From: Methylophilaceae bacterium
GTDB taxonomy: Bacteria; Pseudomonadota; Gammaproteobacteria; Burkholderiales; Methylophilaceae
NCBI GenBank assembly: GCA_947379975.1
Contig: CANCPF010000003.1
Span: forward strand, 1 to 64,000
Length of the DNA stretch: 64,000 bases
Reading direction: 5' to 3'
The notes below the pieces were generated by a model, which did not search any database, had not been told where the DNA came from, and was given only the letters and a program-made list of their open reading frames with translations. The position numbers were made by a program, and so were the translations under genes. Positions 41,622 to 51,706 of this stretch are shown here, piece after piece. Within the stretch, counting starts at the first letter, position 1, and every line of letters starts with the position of its first letter.

Positions 41622-44600
41622 ATGAACGCACCTCTACCTAGCAATATTCTCAGTGCTGAACCATCTTCAGCTACGCGCTTGCGCGAAATTCCTTACAACT
41701 ACACTTCCTTTTCTGACCGTGAAATCGTCATTCGGTTTCTCGGGGAAGAGATTTGGGATGTTTTAAATGAATTGCGTGGCGAGCGTAAAACAGGCCGCTC
41801 TGCCCGCATGCTATTTGAGGTATTAGGGGATTTATGGGTAGTTACGCGCAATCCTTACTTGCAAGATGATTTACTAGAAAATCCTAAGCGCCGTAAAGCG
41901 TTAGTTGATGCATTGCAGCATCGTATTGCGGCAATTGATGAACGCAGTGCTGGCAATGCCAAAGTGTTGAAGCTAGTGGTGGCAGGCCGCCAAGCCGTTG
42001 TGCAGTTTGAGAGCGATTTTAAAAATACGGCAAATTTACGTAAGAAAGCGCTGGCTAAATTAACCAAAATTACACGCAAAGATAATGTACAGTTTGATGG
42101 TTTGGCGCGCGTATCGCATGTCACTGATGCTACCGACTGGCGTGTTGAATATCCATTTGTGGTGTTAACGCCTGATACTGAAAAAGAAATCGCTGCGCTA
42201 GTGCGTGCTTGTATCGAGTTAGGGCTTACTGTCATTCCTCGCGGCGGTGGCACTGGATATACTGGCGGTGCAATTCCGCTGACACCGATGTCAGCGGTCA
42301 TTAATACTGAAAAATTAGATCAACATACTGGCGTGCAAATGCGCACTTTACCAGGAGTTACTCGCCAAGTTGCCACAATTGAATGCGGGGCTGGTGTGGT
42401 AACGCGGCGTGCAATGGAAGCTGCAACTGATGCCGGTTTAGAGTTTGCTTGCGATCCAACCAGTGCTGATGCTAGTTGTATCGGTGGTAATGTTTCTATG
42501 AATGCCGGCGGTAAAAAGGCCGTGCTTTGGGGTACGGCTTTAGATAATCTAGCCTCATGGCGCATGGTGACGCCAGATGCCGAATGGTTGGAAGTAGAGC
42601 GCTTAGATCATAATTTAGGCAAAATTCATGATATTGCAATCGCGCGCTTTAAAGTTAGCCGCTATGCAGAAGATATGAAAACTTTGTTGGCTGAGCCTGA
42701 GATTTTAGAAATTGCTGGCCCTAGTTTCCGCAAAGTTGGTTTAGGTAAAGATGTAACCGATAAATTTTTATCAGGTTTACCCGGCATACAAAAAGAAGGC
42801 TGCGATGGTTTAATTACCAGTGCTACTTTTATTTTGCATCGTATGCCTAAGCATGTACGCACAGTGGCTTTGGAATTTTTTGGTAATGTATCGCACGCCG
42901 TGCCAGCAATTGTTGAGATTAAAGATTATCTGGATGCGACCGCTAAAAAAGATCCGCTAGTGCTGATGGCAGGTTTAGAGCACATGGATGAGCGTTACAT
43001 TAAAGCGGTCGGTTATGCCACTAAAGCGGCGCGTCAACAGCGCCCCAAAATGGTATTAATTGCTGATATTGCCTCTGATGATGAAAATGCCGTAGGTGAA
43101 GCGGCCTCTCATATTGTGCGTTTATGTAACGCTCGCAATGGTGAAGGTTTTATTGCGGTTTCTGCCGAAGCGCGTAAAAAATTCTGGTTAGATCGTGCAC
43201 GAACAGCCGCCATCGCTAAACATACGAATGCGTTTAAAATCAACGAAGATGTGGTGATTCCATTGCCACGTTTGGGTGATTATTCTGACGGTATTGAGCG
43301 CATTAATATTGAGCTTTCAATTAAAAATAAGCTCAATTTGCTTGATGCAATGCAAGAATTTATGCAGGGCGATTTGCCGCTGCAAGCCGATGAAGATGGC
43401 AATGCCGATGCTGAAATGGTCAAAACTAAGCAAGCGATGGCTTTGCAATTAGTAAGCGAATTGCGCGCACGATGGAGCTTGATTTTAAATAATCTGGATG
43501 CGCCAGTATCAATTTTAGGTGAGGTTGATAATACTTTGAGTCAGTACGAAAACGTATTTCGTGCTGTGCAATCTTACGATTTACGCATCTCATGGAAGCG
43601 TGAGCTTAAACGTCCAATGGCAGAAATTTTTGCCGGTCGTGAATATCAAAAAATCTTAAATCGTGCTGATGAAATTCACAAAACAGTGCTTAAAGGTCGG
43701 GTCTTTATTGCCTTGCATATGCACGCCGGTGACGGCAATGTGCACACCAATATCCCAGTTAATTCTGACGATTACGAAATGATGAAAGCTGCACATGAGG
43801 CGGTAGCCCGCGTGATGGCTTTAGCCAAAGGCTTAGACGGCGTTATTTCAGGTGAGCATGGTATTGGTATTACAAAAATGGAATTTTTGGAAACGGCAAC
43901 CATTGAAGCGTTTACCAAGTACAAAAATAAAGTTGATCCGAATGGACACTTTAATAAGGGTAAATTGCTCGCTGGTTCAGGCCTTAAAAATGCCTATACG
44001 CCAAGCTTTGGTTTATTAGAGCAAGAGTCTATCATTATGGAACAATCTGCCATTGGCCAGATTGCAGATTCCATAAGTGACTGTTTGCGCTGTGGTAAAT
44101 GTAAGCCAGTGTGTACTACACATGTGCCGCGTGCTAATTTATTGTATAGCCCACGTAATAAGATTTTAGGTACTTCCTTATTAATTGAGGCCTTTTTGTA
44201 CGAAGAGCAAACGCGTCGTGGTATCTCGATCAAGCATTTTGACGAGTTTAATGATGTGGCCGACCATTGTACCGTTTGTCATAAATGCTTGAATCCGTGC
44301 CCAGTGGATATTGATTTTGGTGATGTGTCTGTAGCGATGCGTAATTTCTTACGTGAGCAGGGTAAAAAGAAATTCAACCCTGGAACAGCCGCCGGCATGG
44401 CGTTCTTGAATGCAAAAGACCCTGCCACTATTAAACTACTACGTTCAGTGATGATAGGTTTTGGTTATAAAGTACAAAATTTTGCCCATGCGCTGGCTAA
44501 AAAGTTTGGCCTGCTAAAAGATAAAATCAGACCGCCTGCCACAGTTGGTAAGTCAGAAATCAAGGCGCAAATCGTACATTTTATTAATCGACCAATGCCG

Positions 44601-45491
44601 AAAAAAATGCCGACTAAAACTTCACGTGCATTGTTGGGCATAGAAGATAGCAGCATGATTCCTGTTATCCGTAACCCACAAAAAGTCACGGAAGATTCAG
44701 AAGCGGTGTTCTACTTCCCTGGTTGTGGCTCAGAGCGTTTGTTTTCAAACGTTGGTCTTGCCACGCAAGCGATGCTTTATGAAGTGGGTGCGATTACAGT
44801 ATTGCCACCCGGTTATTTATGCTGTGGCTATCCGCAAACGGCTAGTGGTAATCACGATAAAGGCCAAGAGATCACTACTGATAACCGCGTGTTGTTTCAT
44901 CGTGTGGCCAATACGCTTAATTATCTGGATATTAAAACAGTTATTGTGTCTTGCGGTACTTGTATGGATCAGCTGCAAAAATATGAGTTTGAAAAGATAT
45001 TCCCAGGTTGTCGCCTATTAGATATTCATGAATATCTAATGGAGAAAGACATGAAGTTGAAAGGCATTACTGGCACGAAATATATGTATCACGACCCATG
45101 CCACAGCCCGATGAAAACCTATAAGCCGATGGAAGTGACGAATAAGCTTATGGGCCAAGAGGTGCAACTGAATGATCGTTGCTGTGGTGAAAGTGGAACA
45201 TTTGCCGTTGCCCGGCCGGATATTGCCACGCAGGTAAAAATGCGCAAGCAGGAAGAGTTAGAAAAAGGCATGGGTAAAATGGGCTTAACCGTTGGTGCCC
45301 CTGAAGAAAAAGTGAAAATTCTTACTTCATGCCCAAGTTGCTTGCAAGGCTTAGCGCGTTATGGAGAAGATACTGGCATTGAGGCAGATTATATTGTGGT
45401 TGAGATGGCGAAGCATATTCTTGGCGATAATTGGATGCAAGAATATGTCGAGCGAGTAAATAATGGCGGTATTGAGAAGGTCTTGCTATAG
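41622..45491 (+). CDS. large FAD-linked oxidase / Fe-S oxidoreductase fusion (DUF3683 type)
   Basis: A 1289-residue protein. After an N-terminal domain of about 180 residues (DUF3683) comes an FAD-binding domain of the D-lactate/glycolate oxidase kind (IPRGGGTGYTGGAIPLTP), then an FAD-oxidase C-terminal domain (HAGDGNVHTNIP, SGEHGIGITKMEF). Two [4Fe-4S] motifs follow (CLRCGKCKPVC, CTVCHKCLNPCPVD) and two CCG domains (PGCG...CCGYPQTASG, and DPCHSP...CCGESGTFAV). It equals GlcD plus GlcF in one chain. The substrate is a 2-hydroxy acid, probably D-lactate or 2-hydroxyglutarate; it cannot be fixed from the sequence. Confidence 0.94.
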   Translation: MNAPLPSNILSAEPSSATRLREIPYNYTSFSDREIVIRFLGEEIWDVLNELRGERKTGRSARMLFEVLGDLWVVTRNPYLQDDLLENPKRRKALVDALQHRIAAIDERSAGNAKVLKLVVAGRQAVVQFESDFKNTANLRKKALAKLTKITRKDNVQFDGLARVSHVTDATDWRVEYPFVVLTPDTEKEIAALVRACIELGLTVIPRGGGTGYTGGAIPLTPMSAVINTEKLDQHTGVQMRTLPGVTRQVATIECGAGVVTRRAMEAATDAGLEFACDPTSADASCIGGNVSMNAGGKKAVLWGTALDNLASWRMVTPDAEWLEVERLDHNLGKIHDIAIARFKVSRYAEDMKTLLAEPEILEIAGPSFRKVGLGKDVTDKFLSGLPGIQKEGCDGLITSATFILHRMPKHVRTVALEFFGNVSHAVPAIVEIKDYLDATAKKDPLVLMAGLEHMDERYIKAVGYATKAARQQRPKMVLIADIASDDENAVGEAASHIVRLCNARNGEGFIAVSAEARKKFWLDRARTAAIAKHTNAFKINEDVVIPLPRLGDYSDGIERINIELSIKNKLNLLDAMQEFMQGDLPLQADEDGNADAEMVKTKQAMALQLVSELRARWSLILNNLDAPVSILGEVDNTLSQYENVFRAVQSYDLRISWKRELKRPMAEIFAGREYQKILNRADEIHKTVLKGRVFIALHMHAGDGNVHTNIPVNSDDYEMMKAAHEAVARVMALAKGLDGVISGEHGIGITKMEFLETATIEAFTKYKNKVDPNGHFNKGKLLAGSGLKNAYTPSFGLLEQESIIMEQSAIGQIADSISDCLRCGKCKPVCTTHVPRANLLYSPRNKILGTSLLIEAFLYEEQTRRGISIKHFDEFNDVADHCTVCHKCLNPCPVDIDFGDVSVAMRNFLREQGKKKFNPGTAAGMAFLNAKDPATIKLLRSVMIGFGYKVQNFAHALAKKFGLLKDKIRPPATVGKSEIKAQIVHFINRPMPKKMPTKTSRALLGIEDSSMIPVIRNPQKVTEDSEAVFYFPGCGSERLFSNVGLATQAMLYEVGAITVLPPGYLCCGYPQTASGNHDKGQEITTDNRVLFHRVANTLNYLDIKTVIVSCGTCMDQLQKYEFEKIFPGCRLLDIHEYLMEKDMKLKGITGTKYMYHDPCHSPMKTYKPMEVTNKLMGQEVQLNDRCCGESGTFAVARPDIATQVKMRKQEELEKGMGKMGLTVGAPEEKVKILTSCPSCLQGLARYGEDTGIEADYIVVEMAKHILGDNWMQEYVERVNNGGIEKVLL

Positions 45492-45575
45492 TTTTTTGAC
45501 AGATATTAATATTGAACTTGCATTAGCGGTTATGTTTAATAACTTCTAATGCAAGACTGGCCTAAAAAGGCAGAA

Positions 45576-46319
45576 CTAAAAAGGTAGAAATAGCGCAGTG
45601 GTAATGTTCTGCATGACACGTGAAATAAGCCGCTGAGACTTTTCCGCTAATGCAATCGCATATAAATCGGTACGACCAATCATTTTGCCAAACTCTCGCT
45701 CAAATGATAAGTTTTTATCTTTATCGCTACTCTCATTGGATAATAAATAAAGTACACCAAGCGCATCTCGTGTATTTGATAACTTCCACGCAGCTATTTC
45801 GATATTTCTCGCGACGTTGTACATAGATTGTGGATCTATGCTGTCAGTAAAATAAAAATCTGTTTTGCCACCATGTACTTTCATTAACATCGTTTGTATG
45901 CCGACAATATATGCAAGTACGCGGTCACCGGTATATTCACTTTTGAATGCTAGGAAAATAGCTTCTGTGCCTTGTAAGTTATTCATGGCACTGAATTTAT
46001 AGTGATGTTGCGGCTCACCATCTATTACCCAAGCCACCATTTTTTCTGCGCTATCCGGCGTGCTCTTTTGTAATTCATGGGGATTGCGCTTGTAAAGTTT
46101 AAGCATTAATACACGTAAACTTTCGGTATTTTCACGGACTTCTACATCAGCCATGCGGTCAAAATCAGTCTTGGCAAGCTGGCTAATTGAGCTACGGTCT
46201 TGGTGTTCAGGTACATTTTTATGTGCAACTGATTCGACCGAAGTTAGACTAGTGCTTGCACAAGATGACAGCGTTAAAAGCAACAAGGTATTAGCCATGC
46301 CTTTAACTGCGAAGGTCAT
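45576..46319 (-). CDS. lipoprotein coupled to phoR, unknown function
   Basis: A 247-residue protein with a lipobox (LSSC, about residues 17-20) after a short hydrophobic stretch. The mature part is helical and has no recognised domain. Segments such as EAIFLAFKSEYTGDRVLAYI and FYFTDSIDPQSMYNVARNIE look like a conserved core. Its ATG overlaps the phoR stop (ATGA), so the two are translated together; it may modulate the kinase or report envelope state. Confidence 0.8.
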   Translation of the reverse strand: MTFAVKGMANTLLLLTLSSCASTSLTSVESVAHKNVPEHQDRSSISQLAKTDFDRMADVEVRENTESLRVLMLKLYKRNPHELQKSTPDSAEKMVAWVIDGEPQHHYKFSAMNNLQGTEAIFLAFKSEYTGDRVLAYIVGIQTMLMKVHGGKTDFYFTDSIDPQSMYNVARNIEIAAWKLSNTRDALGVLYLLSNESSDKDKNLSFEREFGKMIGRTDLYAIALAEKSQRLISRVMQNITTALFLPF

Positions 46320-47668
46320 TTAACAGCTACCGATTTTTTAACCACACGAGCTTTGGGAAACTTTGCACTGAAGGTGCTGCCGGTGCCTAAAATACTGGTG
46401 ATTTCTAATTTAGCTTGATGACGAATTAAAATGTGTTTAACAATAGACAATCCTAAACCTGTGCCACCAGTTTCACGGCTTCTGCTACGATCAACCCGAT
46501 AGAAGCGTTCTGTGAGCCTATCAATATGTTTTTCTTCTATGCCGATACCGGTATCTCTTACGGAAAAGATCGCCTGACCATCTTGCAAATGCCAGCTGAT
46601 TAATATTTCACCGCTATTCTTGGCATCGCTAGTCGGCGTGTAGCGTATCGCGTTGCTGACTAAGTTGGTGAATGCGCTGCGTAATTCTTCTAATGAACCG
46701 CGTAAGTTAAGCCCTGTGTCTGCCTCTAATTTAATATGATGCTTAGCATTTTTGACATCTTGATGCAGTCCTTGGCTGAAGCCAATCGCATCATTTTGTA
46801 TGGATTTTAATAAGCTAAGCATGTCAATTTCATTGTTGTTTGAATTGCCGGTACTATTTTCTATGGTGGATAGTGTGAGTAAATCTTCAATGATGCGGCG
46901 CATGCGGCCTGTTTGCTCTTGCATCATGGTGAAGTAATTTTTTAGATTATCTGGAACTGCACCTTCCATATCGCTCAAGGTTTCTAGAAATCCACCAACT
47001 ACTGTTAACGGCGTTCTAAGCTCGTGCGATACATTGGCAATGAAGTCTCTGCGCATCACATCTACTTTTTCTAATTGCGTCATATCTCGACTAATTAATA
47101 ATTTTTGCTTAGACGCTAGCGGTATGACCTGTATTTCTAGTGTAGCATCAGAGTTTCGGCAATGTTTAAGTTTGAGTGGTTCGTTATAGGATTCGCTGTA
47201 AAGATAGGCAATGAAATGGCTATCTCTGATTAAATTAACGATAGGTAGATTTTTATCAGTCGTTAAATCAAGCCCGAGCTGATTTTCAGCGTTGGCCGTG
47301 CACCATTCAATTTCGTTAACACTGCCTAAAATTACCAAACCATCAGGAATAGCATTCGCGGTTAGATTAAAGCGTTCCAGTGCTGAATTGAGTTTAATTT
47401 GGTTAAGATGATTATTACGCTCATATTTTAGTAAGGCATTAAATACGTCTTCCCATAAACCAAAGCCTTGGGGAATTTCCTTAAGTGCTGGTTTTTTAAA
47501 CCAGTAAAGTAGTTTGTTTAGCCAAAAAATATAACTAAATAGGTAAGCTAAAAGCGCTGAAGAGAATACTAGTAGTGCGACAACAGCGCTGCTGATTAGC
47601 CATAAAAACAGACAAATGATGCTTAAAGCAGCGATGTGTAAACCAGCTTTTAAACGAATATCTAGCAC
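46316..47668 (-). CDS. phoR: phosphate-regulon sensor kinase PhoR
   Basis: A 450-residue histidine kinase. Two membrane helices at about residues 8-50 are followed by a PAS-like domain (about 100-200). The phospho-acceptor box is FIANVSHELRTPLTVVGGFL, then the N box NLVSNAIRYTP, and the G boxes DTGIGIEEKHIDRLTERFY and GGTGLGLSIVKHI. The PhoR-type DUF3329 N-terminus is seen. It is downstream of phoB by 83 bases. Confidence 0.93.
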   Translation of the reverse strand: MLDIRLKAGLHIAALSIICLFLWLISSAVVALLVFSSALLAYLFSYIFWLNKLLYWFKKPALKEIPQGFGLWEDVFNALLKYERNNHLNQIKLNSALERFNLTANAIPDGLVILGSVNEIEWCTANAENQLGLDLTTDKNLPIVNLIRDSHFIAYLYSESYNEPLKLKHCRNSDATLEIQVIPLASKQKLLISRDMTQLEKVDVMRRDFIANVSHELRTPLTVVGGFLETLSDMEGAVPDNLKNYFTMMQEQTGRMRRIIEDLLTLSTIENSTGNSNNNEIDMLSLLKSIQNDAIGFSQGLHQDVKNAKHHIKLEADTGLNLRGSLEELRSAFTNLVSNAIRYTPTSDAKNSGEILISWHLQDGQAIFSVRDTGIGIEEKHIDRLTERFYRVDRSRSRETGGTGLGLSIVKHILIRHQAKLEITSILGTGSTFSAKFPKARVVKKSVAVK

Positions 47669-47751
47669 AGATTTTATTTTCTATAATTTTTATGTAGCTA
47701 ATTATAGCGAATAGAAGCCATTTTTACTGCCAGCCCACGCTTATATTAATT

Positions 47752-48444
47752 TTAATTAGTCTGCGACGATAAACGATAGCCAGCACCGCGTACCGTCTGA
47801 ATTAGATCTTCGTGCCCAGAGATGGAGAGTGCATTGCGTAAACGGCGTATATGCACATCTACAGTACGGTCTTCTACAAATACACGGTCGCCCCAGACTT
47901 TATCTAGCAATTGACTGCGTGTATGCACACGTTCAGCGTTGGTCATAAAGAAATGTAGTAATCTGAATTCAGTCGGGCCTAAATCGATTGTTTTTTGGTT
48001 GCCTGTCACGCGGTGCGTCGTTGGGTCTAGGCGTAAACCATTTACTTCAATTGGGTCGTCAGTCATTTGCGGTGCCCTACGGCGCAATACTGCTTTAATA
48101 CGAGCATTCAGCTCACGTGGGCTAAATGGTTTAGTTACATAGTCATCCGCGCCTACTTCTAAGCCTCGCACTTTGTCATATTCATCGCCACGAGCAGTTA
48201 GCATAATAATTGGAATAGATTTTGTGAGTGAATCCGATTTTAATTTACGGGCAAACTCCAAGCCATTCATGCCAGGTAACATCCAATCTAATAAAATGAG
48301 ATCAGGAATAGTTTCGCGCATTAAGTCCATTGCAATTTCTACGCTTAAGGCCCGCATAGCATTGTGGCCAGCTTGTGTGATATTTAGCGCAAGTAGCTCT
48401 TGTATCGCAGGTTCATCTTCAACAACTAAAATATTAGCAGGCAT
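47752..48444 (-). CDS. phoB: phosphate-regulon response regulator PhoB
   Basis: A 230-residue OmpR/PhoB-class regulator. The receiver has the acidic pair VVEDE, the phospho-acceptor Asp in DLILLDWMLPG, the switch Thr in IIMLTAR and Lys in YVTKPFSPREL. The winged-helix effector domain ends VEDRTVDVHIRRLRNAL and RGAGYRL. A three-repeat Pho box 117 bases upstream implies autoregulation under phosphate starvation. Confidence 0.96.
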   Translation of the reverse strand: MPANILVVEDEPAIQELLALNITQAGHNAMRALSVEIAMDLMRETIPDLILLDWMLPGMNGLEFARKLKSDSLTKSIPIIMLTARGDEYDKVRGLEVGADDYVTKPFSPRELNARIKAVLRRRAPQMTDDPIEVNGLRLDPTTHRVTGNQKTIDLGPTEFRLLHFFMTNAERVHTRSQLLDKVWGDRVFVEDRTVDVHIRRLRNALSISGHEDLIQTVRGAGYRLSSQTN

Positions 48445-48560
48445 ATTTTTCCCTATTTGAACTGGCCTTTAAAACTTTGAATAAAATTTCAAAATTGAGG
48501 CTAGACATATTTATGTAAGGTGCTTTGTTTATAATGCACTTTTCTAAGTTGCCTTAGTTT

Positions 48561-48589
48561 ATGACCTTAATATGACATATTAATGACAG
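48561..48589 (-). promoter_or_regulatory. Pho box, three 11-bp repeats
   Basis: Read on the minus strand, CTGTCAT, ATGTCAT and AGGTCAT follow each other with 4-base AT spacers, exactly 11 bases apart. The PhoB consensus is CTGTCAT repeated every 11 bases, so this is a near-ideal site for three PhoB monomers (one and a half boxes). It points at phoB, though it also lies about 100 bases before the OFA transporter. Confidence 0.88.
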
Positions 48590-48689
48590 ATGCTAAAGCA
48601 GTTAAGAAGTAAATTGCCATTTGTTACGTTTTGTTACACTATGTTAAATTATTGTAAAAAATTAATTAATATTTACTTGAGGGATCTGT

Positions 48690-50384
48690 ATGGCAAGCTT
48701 TTTATCAAAAGAAAATACTATCGCAAATACAAGTTTTAATCGCTGGTTAGTGCCACCGGCCGCACTTGCAGTACATTTGTCGATTGGTATGGCTTATGGT
48801 TTTAGCGTTTTTTGGAAGCCGCTAGGTAATGCTTTGATGGGTGCAGATGGCAAGCCTTTAGCAACTTGTTCGGCTGGCGCGAGTAATTTAGCAGAGAAGT
48901 TATCTGGCACAGCGAAAGCCTTATTTGCCACCGATTGTAATTGGACCCAATTTGATTTGGGTTGGATGTTTACCCTGTTTTTTGTGTTGCTGGGTTGCTC
49001 TGCTGCCGTCTGGGGCGGCTGGCTAGAACGTGAAGGGCCACGCAAAGCGGGTTTTGTGTCTATGCTGTTATGGTGTGGTGGCTTGCTTATTTCAGCTTAT
49101 GGCGTGTATGCCCACCAGTTATGGTTAATGTGGTTAGGTAGTGGCGTTATTGGCGGTATTGGTCTGGGTTTAGGCTACATTTCACCTGTTTCCACCTTGA
49201 TTAAGTGGTTTCCTGATCGTCGCGGCATGGCAACGGGCATGGCGATTATGGGTTTTGGTGGTGGTGCGATGATAGGGTCACCACTTGCCACTAAATTGAT
49301 GGGTTATTTTGCGACTCAGCCTGCTGCCGAAGTTCAAGGCAGCGTAGGCGTTTGGCAAACTTTTGTGGTGTTAGCTGCAATTTATTTTGTGTTTATGTTG
49401 TGGGGTTCTTTAAGTTATCGGGTTCCACCTACTGGTTGGAAGCCTGCTAACTGGACGCCACCAGCCATGCAAAATAATGCCATGATTTCATCTAAACATG
49501 TGCATCTTAAGAACGCCCATAAAACACCGCAGTTTTGGTTACTTTGGTTGGTATTGTGTATGAATGTATCGGCCGGCATAGGCATTATTGGCGCAGCTGC
49601 ACCAATGTTGCAAGAAACCTTTGGCGGTGCGCTGATTGGACAAGCTGATATTGGCTTTGCCGATATTAAACAAGATGAAACTTTGACAAAAACAGTCGCT
49701 GCCGTGGGTGCCGGTTTTGTTGGGTTAATCTCATTATTTAATATTTTTGGCCGATTTGCATGGGCAACCTCGTCTGACAAATTAGGCCGTAAACGCACTT
49801 ATTATATTTTCTTTGTTTTGGGTGCACTCATGTATTGTGCAGCTACCTATGCTGCAGGCTTAAAATCATTAGCCTTATTTGTAGGTAGTTTTTGTGTCAT
49901 TGCTTCTATGTATGGCGGTGGTTTCGCAACAATTCCGGCTTATTTGGCAGATATGTTTGGCACCCAATTTGTCGGTGCTATTCATGGACGTTTGCTTACT
50001 GCATGGTCTACGGCCGGCATTCTTGGACCAGTTGTAGTCAATTACCTGCACGATACGCGATTAGAAGCTAAAGTGCCGTATGACCAAATTTATGCGCCTA
50101 TTTTTCTAGTGCTGGCAGGTCTGCTAGTGATTGGTTTTATTGCCAATCTTCTTGTTAAGCCGGTCGCAGAAAAGTTCTATATGACAGATGTTGAGCTTGA
50201 GGCGGAACGTAAGTTAGCACATGAGAAAATAACCGTAGCCAATAGTGCTATTGGCGCTGGTAATACTAACTTATTACCAGCTTCTAAGCCTGTATTCGTT
50301 GGACTGGCTTGGGCATTGGTCCTTATTCCAATTAGCTATGGCATTTGGAGCACTGTGCAAAAAGCTTGGGGATTATTCGTATAA
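48690..50384 (+). CDS. OFA-family MFS transporter
   Basis: A 564-residue major facilitator protein with 12 membrane helices, of the oxalate/formate antiporter family. The early helix has HLSIGMAYGFSVFWKPLG, and GLGYISPVSTLIKWFPDRRG is the family's loop after helix 4, with GRFAWATSSDKLGRKRTY in the central loop. The chain is longer than OxlT because of a loop of about 45 residues after helix 1 and a C-terminal extension with one more hydrophobic helix. The substrate is an organic anion, not determinable here. GAGGGA precedes the ATG. Confidence 0.9.
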   Translation: MASFLSKENTIANTSFNRWLVPPAALAVHLSIGMAYGFSVFWKPLGNALMGADGKPLATCSAGASNLAEKLSGTAKALFATDCNWTQFDLGWMFTLFFVLLGCSAAVWGGWLEREGPRKAGFVSMLLWCGGLLISAYGVYAHQLWLMWLGSGVIGGIGLGLGYISPVSTLIKWFPDRRGMATGMAIMGFGGGAMIGSPLATKLMGYFATQPAAEVQGSVGVWQTFVVLAAIYFVFMLWGSLSYRVPPTGWKPANWTPPAMQNNAMISSKHVHLKNAHKTPQFWLLWLVLCMNVSAGIGIIGAAAPMLQETFGGALIGQADIGFADIKQDETLTKTVAAVGAGFVGLISLFNIFGRFAWATSSDKLGRKRTYYIFFVLGALMYCAATYAAGLKSLALFVGSFCVIASMYGGGFATIPAYLADMFGTQFVGAIHGRLLTAWSTAGILGPVVVNYLHDTRLEAKVPYDQIYAPIFLVLAGLLVIGFIANLLVKPVAEKFYMTDVELEAERKLAHEKITVANSAIGAGNTNLLPASKPVFVGLAWALVLIPISYGIWSTVQKAWGLFV

Positions 50385-50465
50385 ACTATTTTTACTAAAT
50401 CATGTGCGTGTTATGCGGTAAAATACATCTTTTATGTAATTTGCAATAGCGATTAAGGATGTAAC

Positions 50466-50915
50466 GTGAGAGAAATAGAAAAGAATTTAGACGGCAAGGG
50501 CATGCAAATTGGTGTCGTACTTTCAAGATTTAATAGTGATATTGGTGATGGCCTATTGAGTGCCTGTAAAAGTGAATTGCTAAAATTGGGTGTAGCTACT
50601 GATGACATCACCATCGTCACAGTGCCTGGTGCGCTAGAAACACCTTTAATATTGCAACACATGGCCTTGAGTGAAAAGTTTGACGCACTCATTGCTTTGG
50701 GCGCAATCATCCGTGGTGAAACCTACCATTTTGAGGTGGTTTCGAATGAGTCAGCACGTGGAATTTCAGAGGTGCAATTTAATACTGGCGTGCCAGTAGC
50801 GAACGCTGTGTTGACTACGGAAGACGATGATCAAGCACTTGCTCGTATGTACATTAAAGGCGCGGAAGCGGCGCAAGTCGCGGTAGAAATGGCTAATTTG
50901 GTAAGAGCTTTATGA
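50466..50915 (+). CDS. ribH: 6,7-dimethyl-8-ribityllumazine synthase
   Basis: A 149-residue enzyme that condenses the penultimate riboflavin precursor. Family marks are VVLSRFNSDIGDGLL, VPGALETPLILQ, ALGAIIRGETYHFEVV and FNTGVPVANAVLTTED. The start is GTG after AAGGATG. It overlaps nusB by 4 bases, the conserved ribH-nusB pairing. Confidence 0.96.
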   Translation: MREIEKNLDGKGMQIGVVLSRFNSDIGDGLLSACKSELLKLGVATDDITIVTVPGALETPLILQHMALSEKFDALIALGAIIRGETYHFEVVSNESARGISEVQFNTGVPVANAVLTTEDDDQALARMYIKGAEAAQVAVEMANLVRAL

Positions 50916-51511
50916 TAGATACGACGCAGTCTGATGCTGAAAACACTAAAGCTTCTGATGACGATACTAAGGGCCTTACTAGTTTACTTTCTGATGATGT
51001 TCAGAAAGATGATGTAATTAATTTAAGTCAGAGTCCGGCCAAAAAAATGCCAGGCAAAAAAGACTTTGCTAAACGTAATGGTGGCCAAAATCGAAGGAAA
51101 TCTCGTGAACTTGCGGTAAAAGCAGTGTATCGCGGCATGTTGAATCAATCGGAATTAGGGCCTATTCTGCGTGACATGACAGAAGATCCTGAATACAGTA
51201 AAGCCGATGAGGCCTATTTTAAACATTTGCTTGAGGCGGTAACGACTCGTGCGGAAGAGCTAGATACTAAATTAGCCCATTTTATTGATCGAAAAATTGC
51301 GGAATTAAGCCCAGTAGAACATGCGATTTTACGCATTTCAGGCTGTGAATTGATGTTTGATATGAGCATCCCGTACCGTGTTGTAATCAACGAGGGTGTT
51401 GAGCTTGCTAAGTTGTATGGCGGTACTGATGGTCATAAATATATCAATGGTGTATTAGATAAGCTAGCCGCTGATGTACGTGCTAATGAAGTTAAAAACA
51501 TTAGAAGTTAG
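50912..51511 (+). CDS. nusB: transcription antitermination factor NusB
   Basis: A 199-residue NusB. The RNA-binding all-helical domain covers about residues 62-195 (SRELAVKAVYRGML, LSPVEHAILRISGCEL, IPYRVVINEGVELAKLYGG). The first 60 residues are an unusual acidic and then basic extension not present in typical NusB (about 140 residues). The ATG at 50912 overlaps the ribH stop, which supports the long form, but internal starts such as MPGKKDFAKR exist. Confidence 0.94.
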   Translation: MIDTTQSDAENTKASDDDTKGLTSLLSDDVQKDDVINLSQSPAKKMPGKKDFAKRNGGQNRRKSRELAVKAVYRGMLNQSELGPILRDMTEDPEYSKADEAYFKHLLEAVTTRAEELDTKLAHFIDRKIAELSPVEHAILRISGCELMFDMSIPYRVVINEGVELAKLYGGTDGHKYINGVLDKLAADVRANEVKNIRS

Positions 51512-51706
51512 ATGTTAGATGTAAGTTAAGCTAAATTCATATTGAGAGATAGCATCGCAACGATGCTGAAATTTTGGTCTTAGCTTAAGCTTGGGCAAAG
51601 TTCAGCTTGAGTTAACTCTAAAAAGTTTCGTTAGCTCCACTTGCTGACTCGTTTTAGATCGGTTGTTCAGTCTTACATGAGCGCTCACAACTGATTAAAA
51701 TTTGTT

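Noticed and set aside
48561..48589. Assigning the Pho box to the OFA transporter
   Set aside because: The repeat orientation points to phoB, and PhoB autoregulation is the known pattern; the transporter link is kept only as a possibility.
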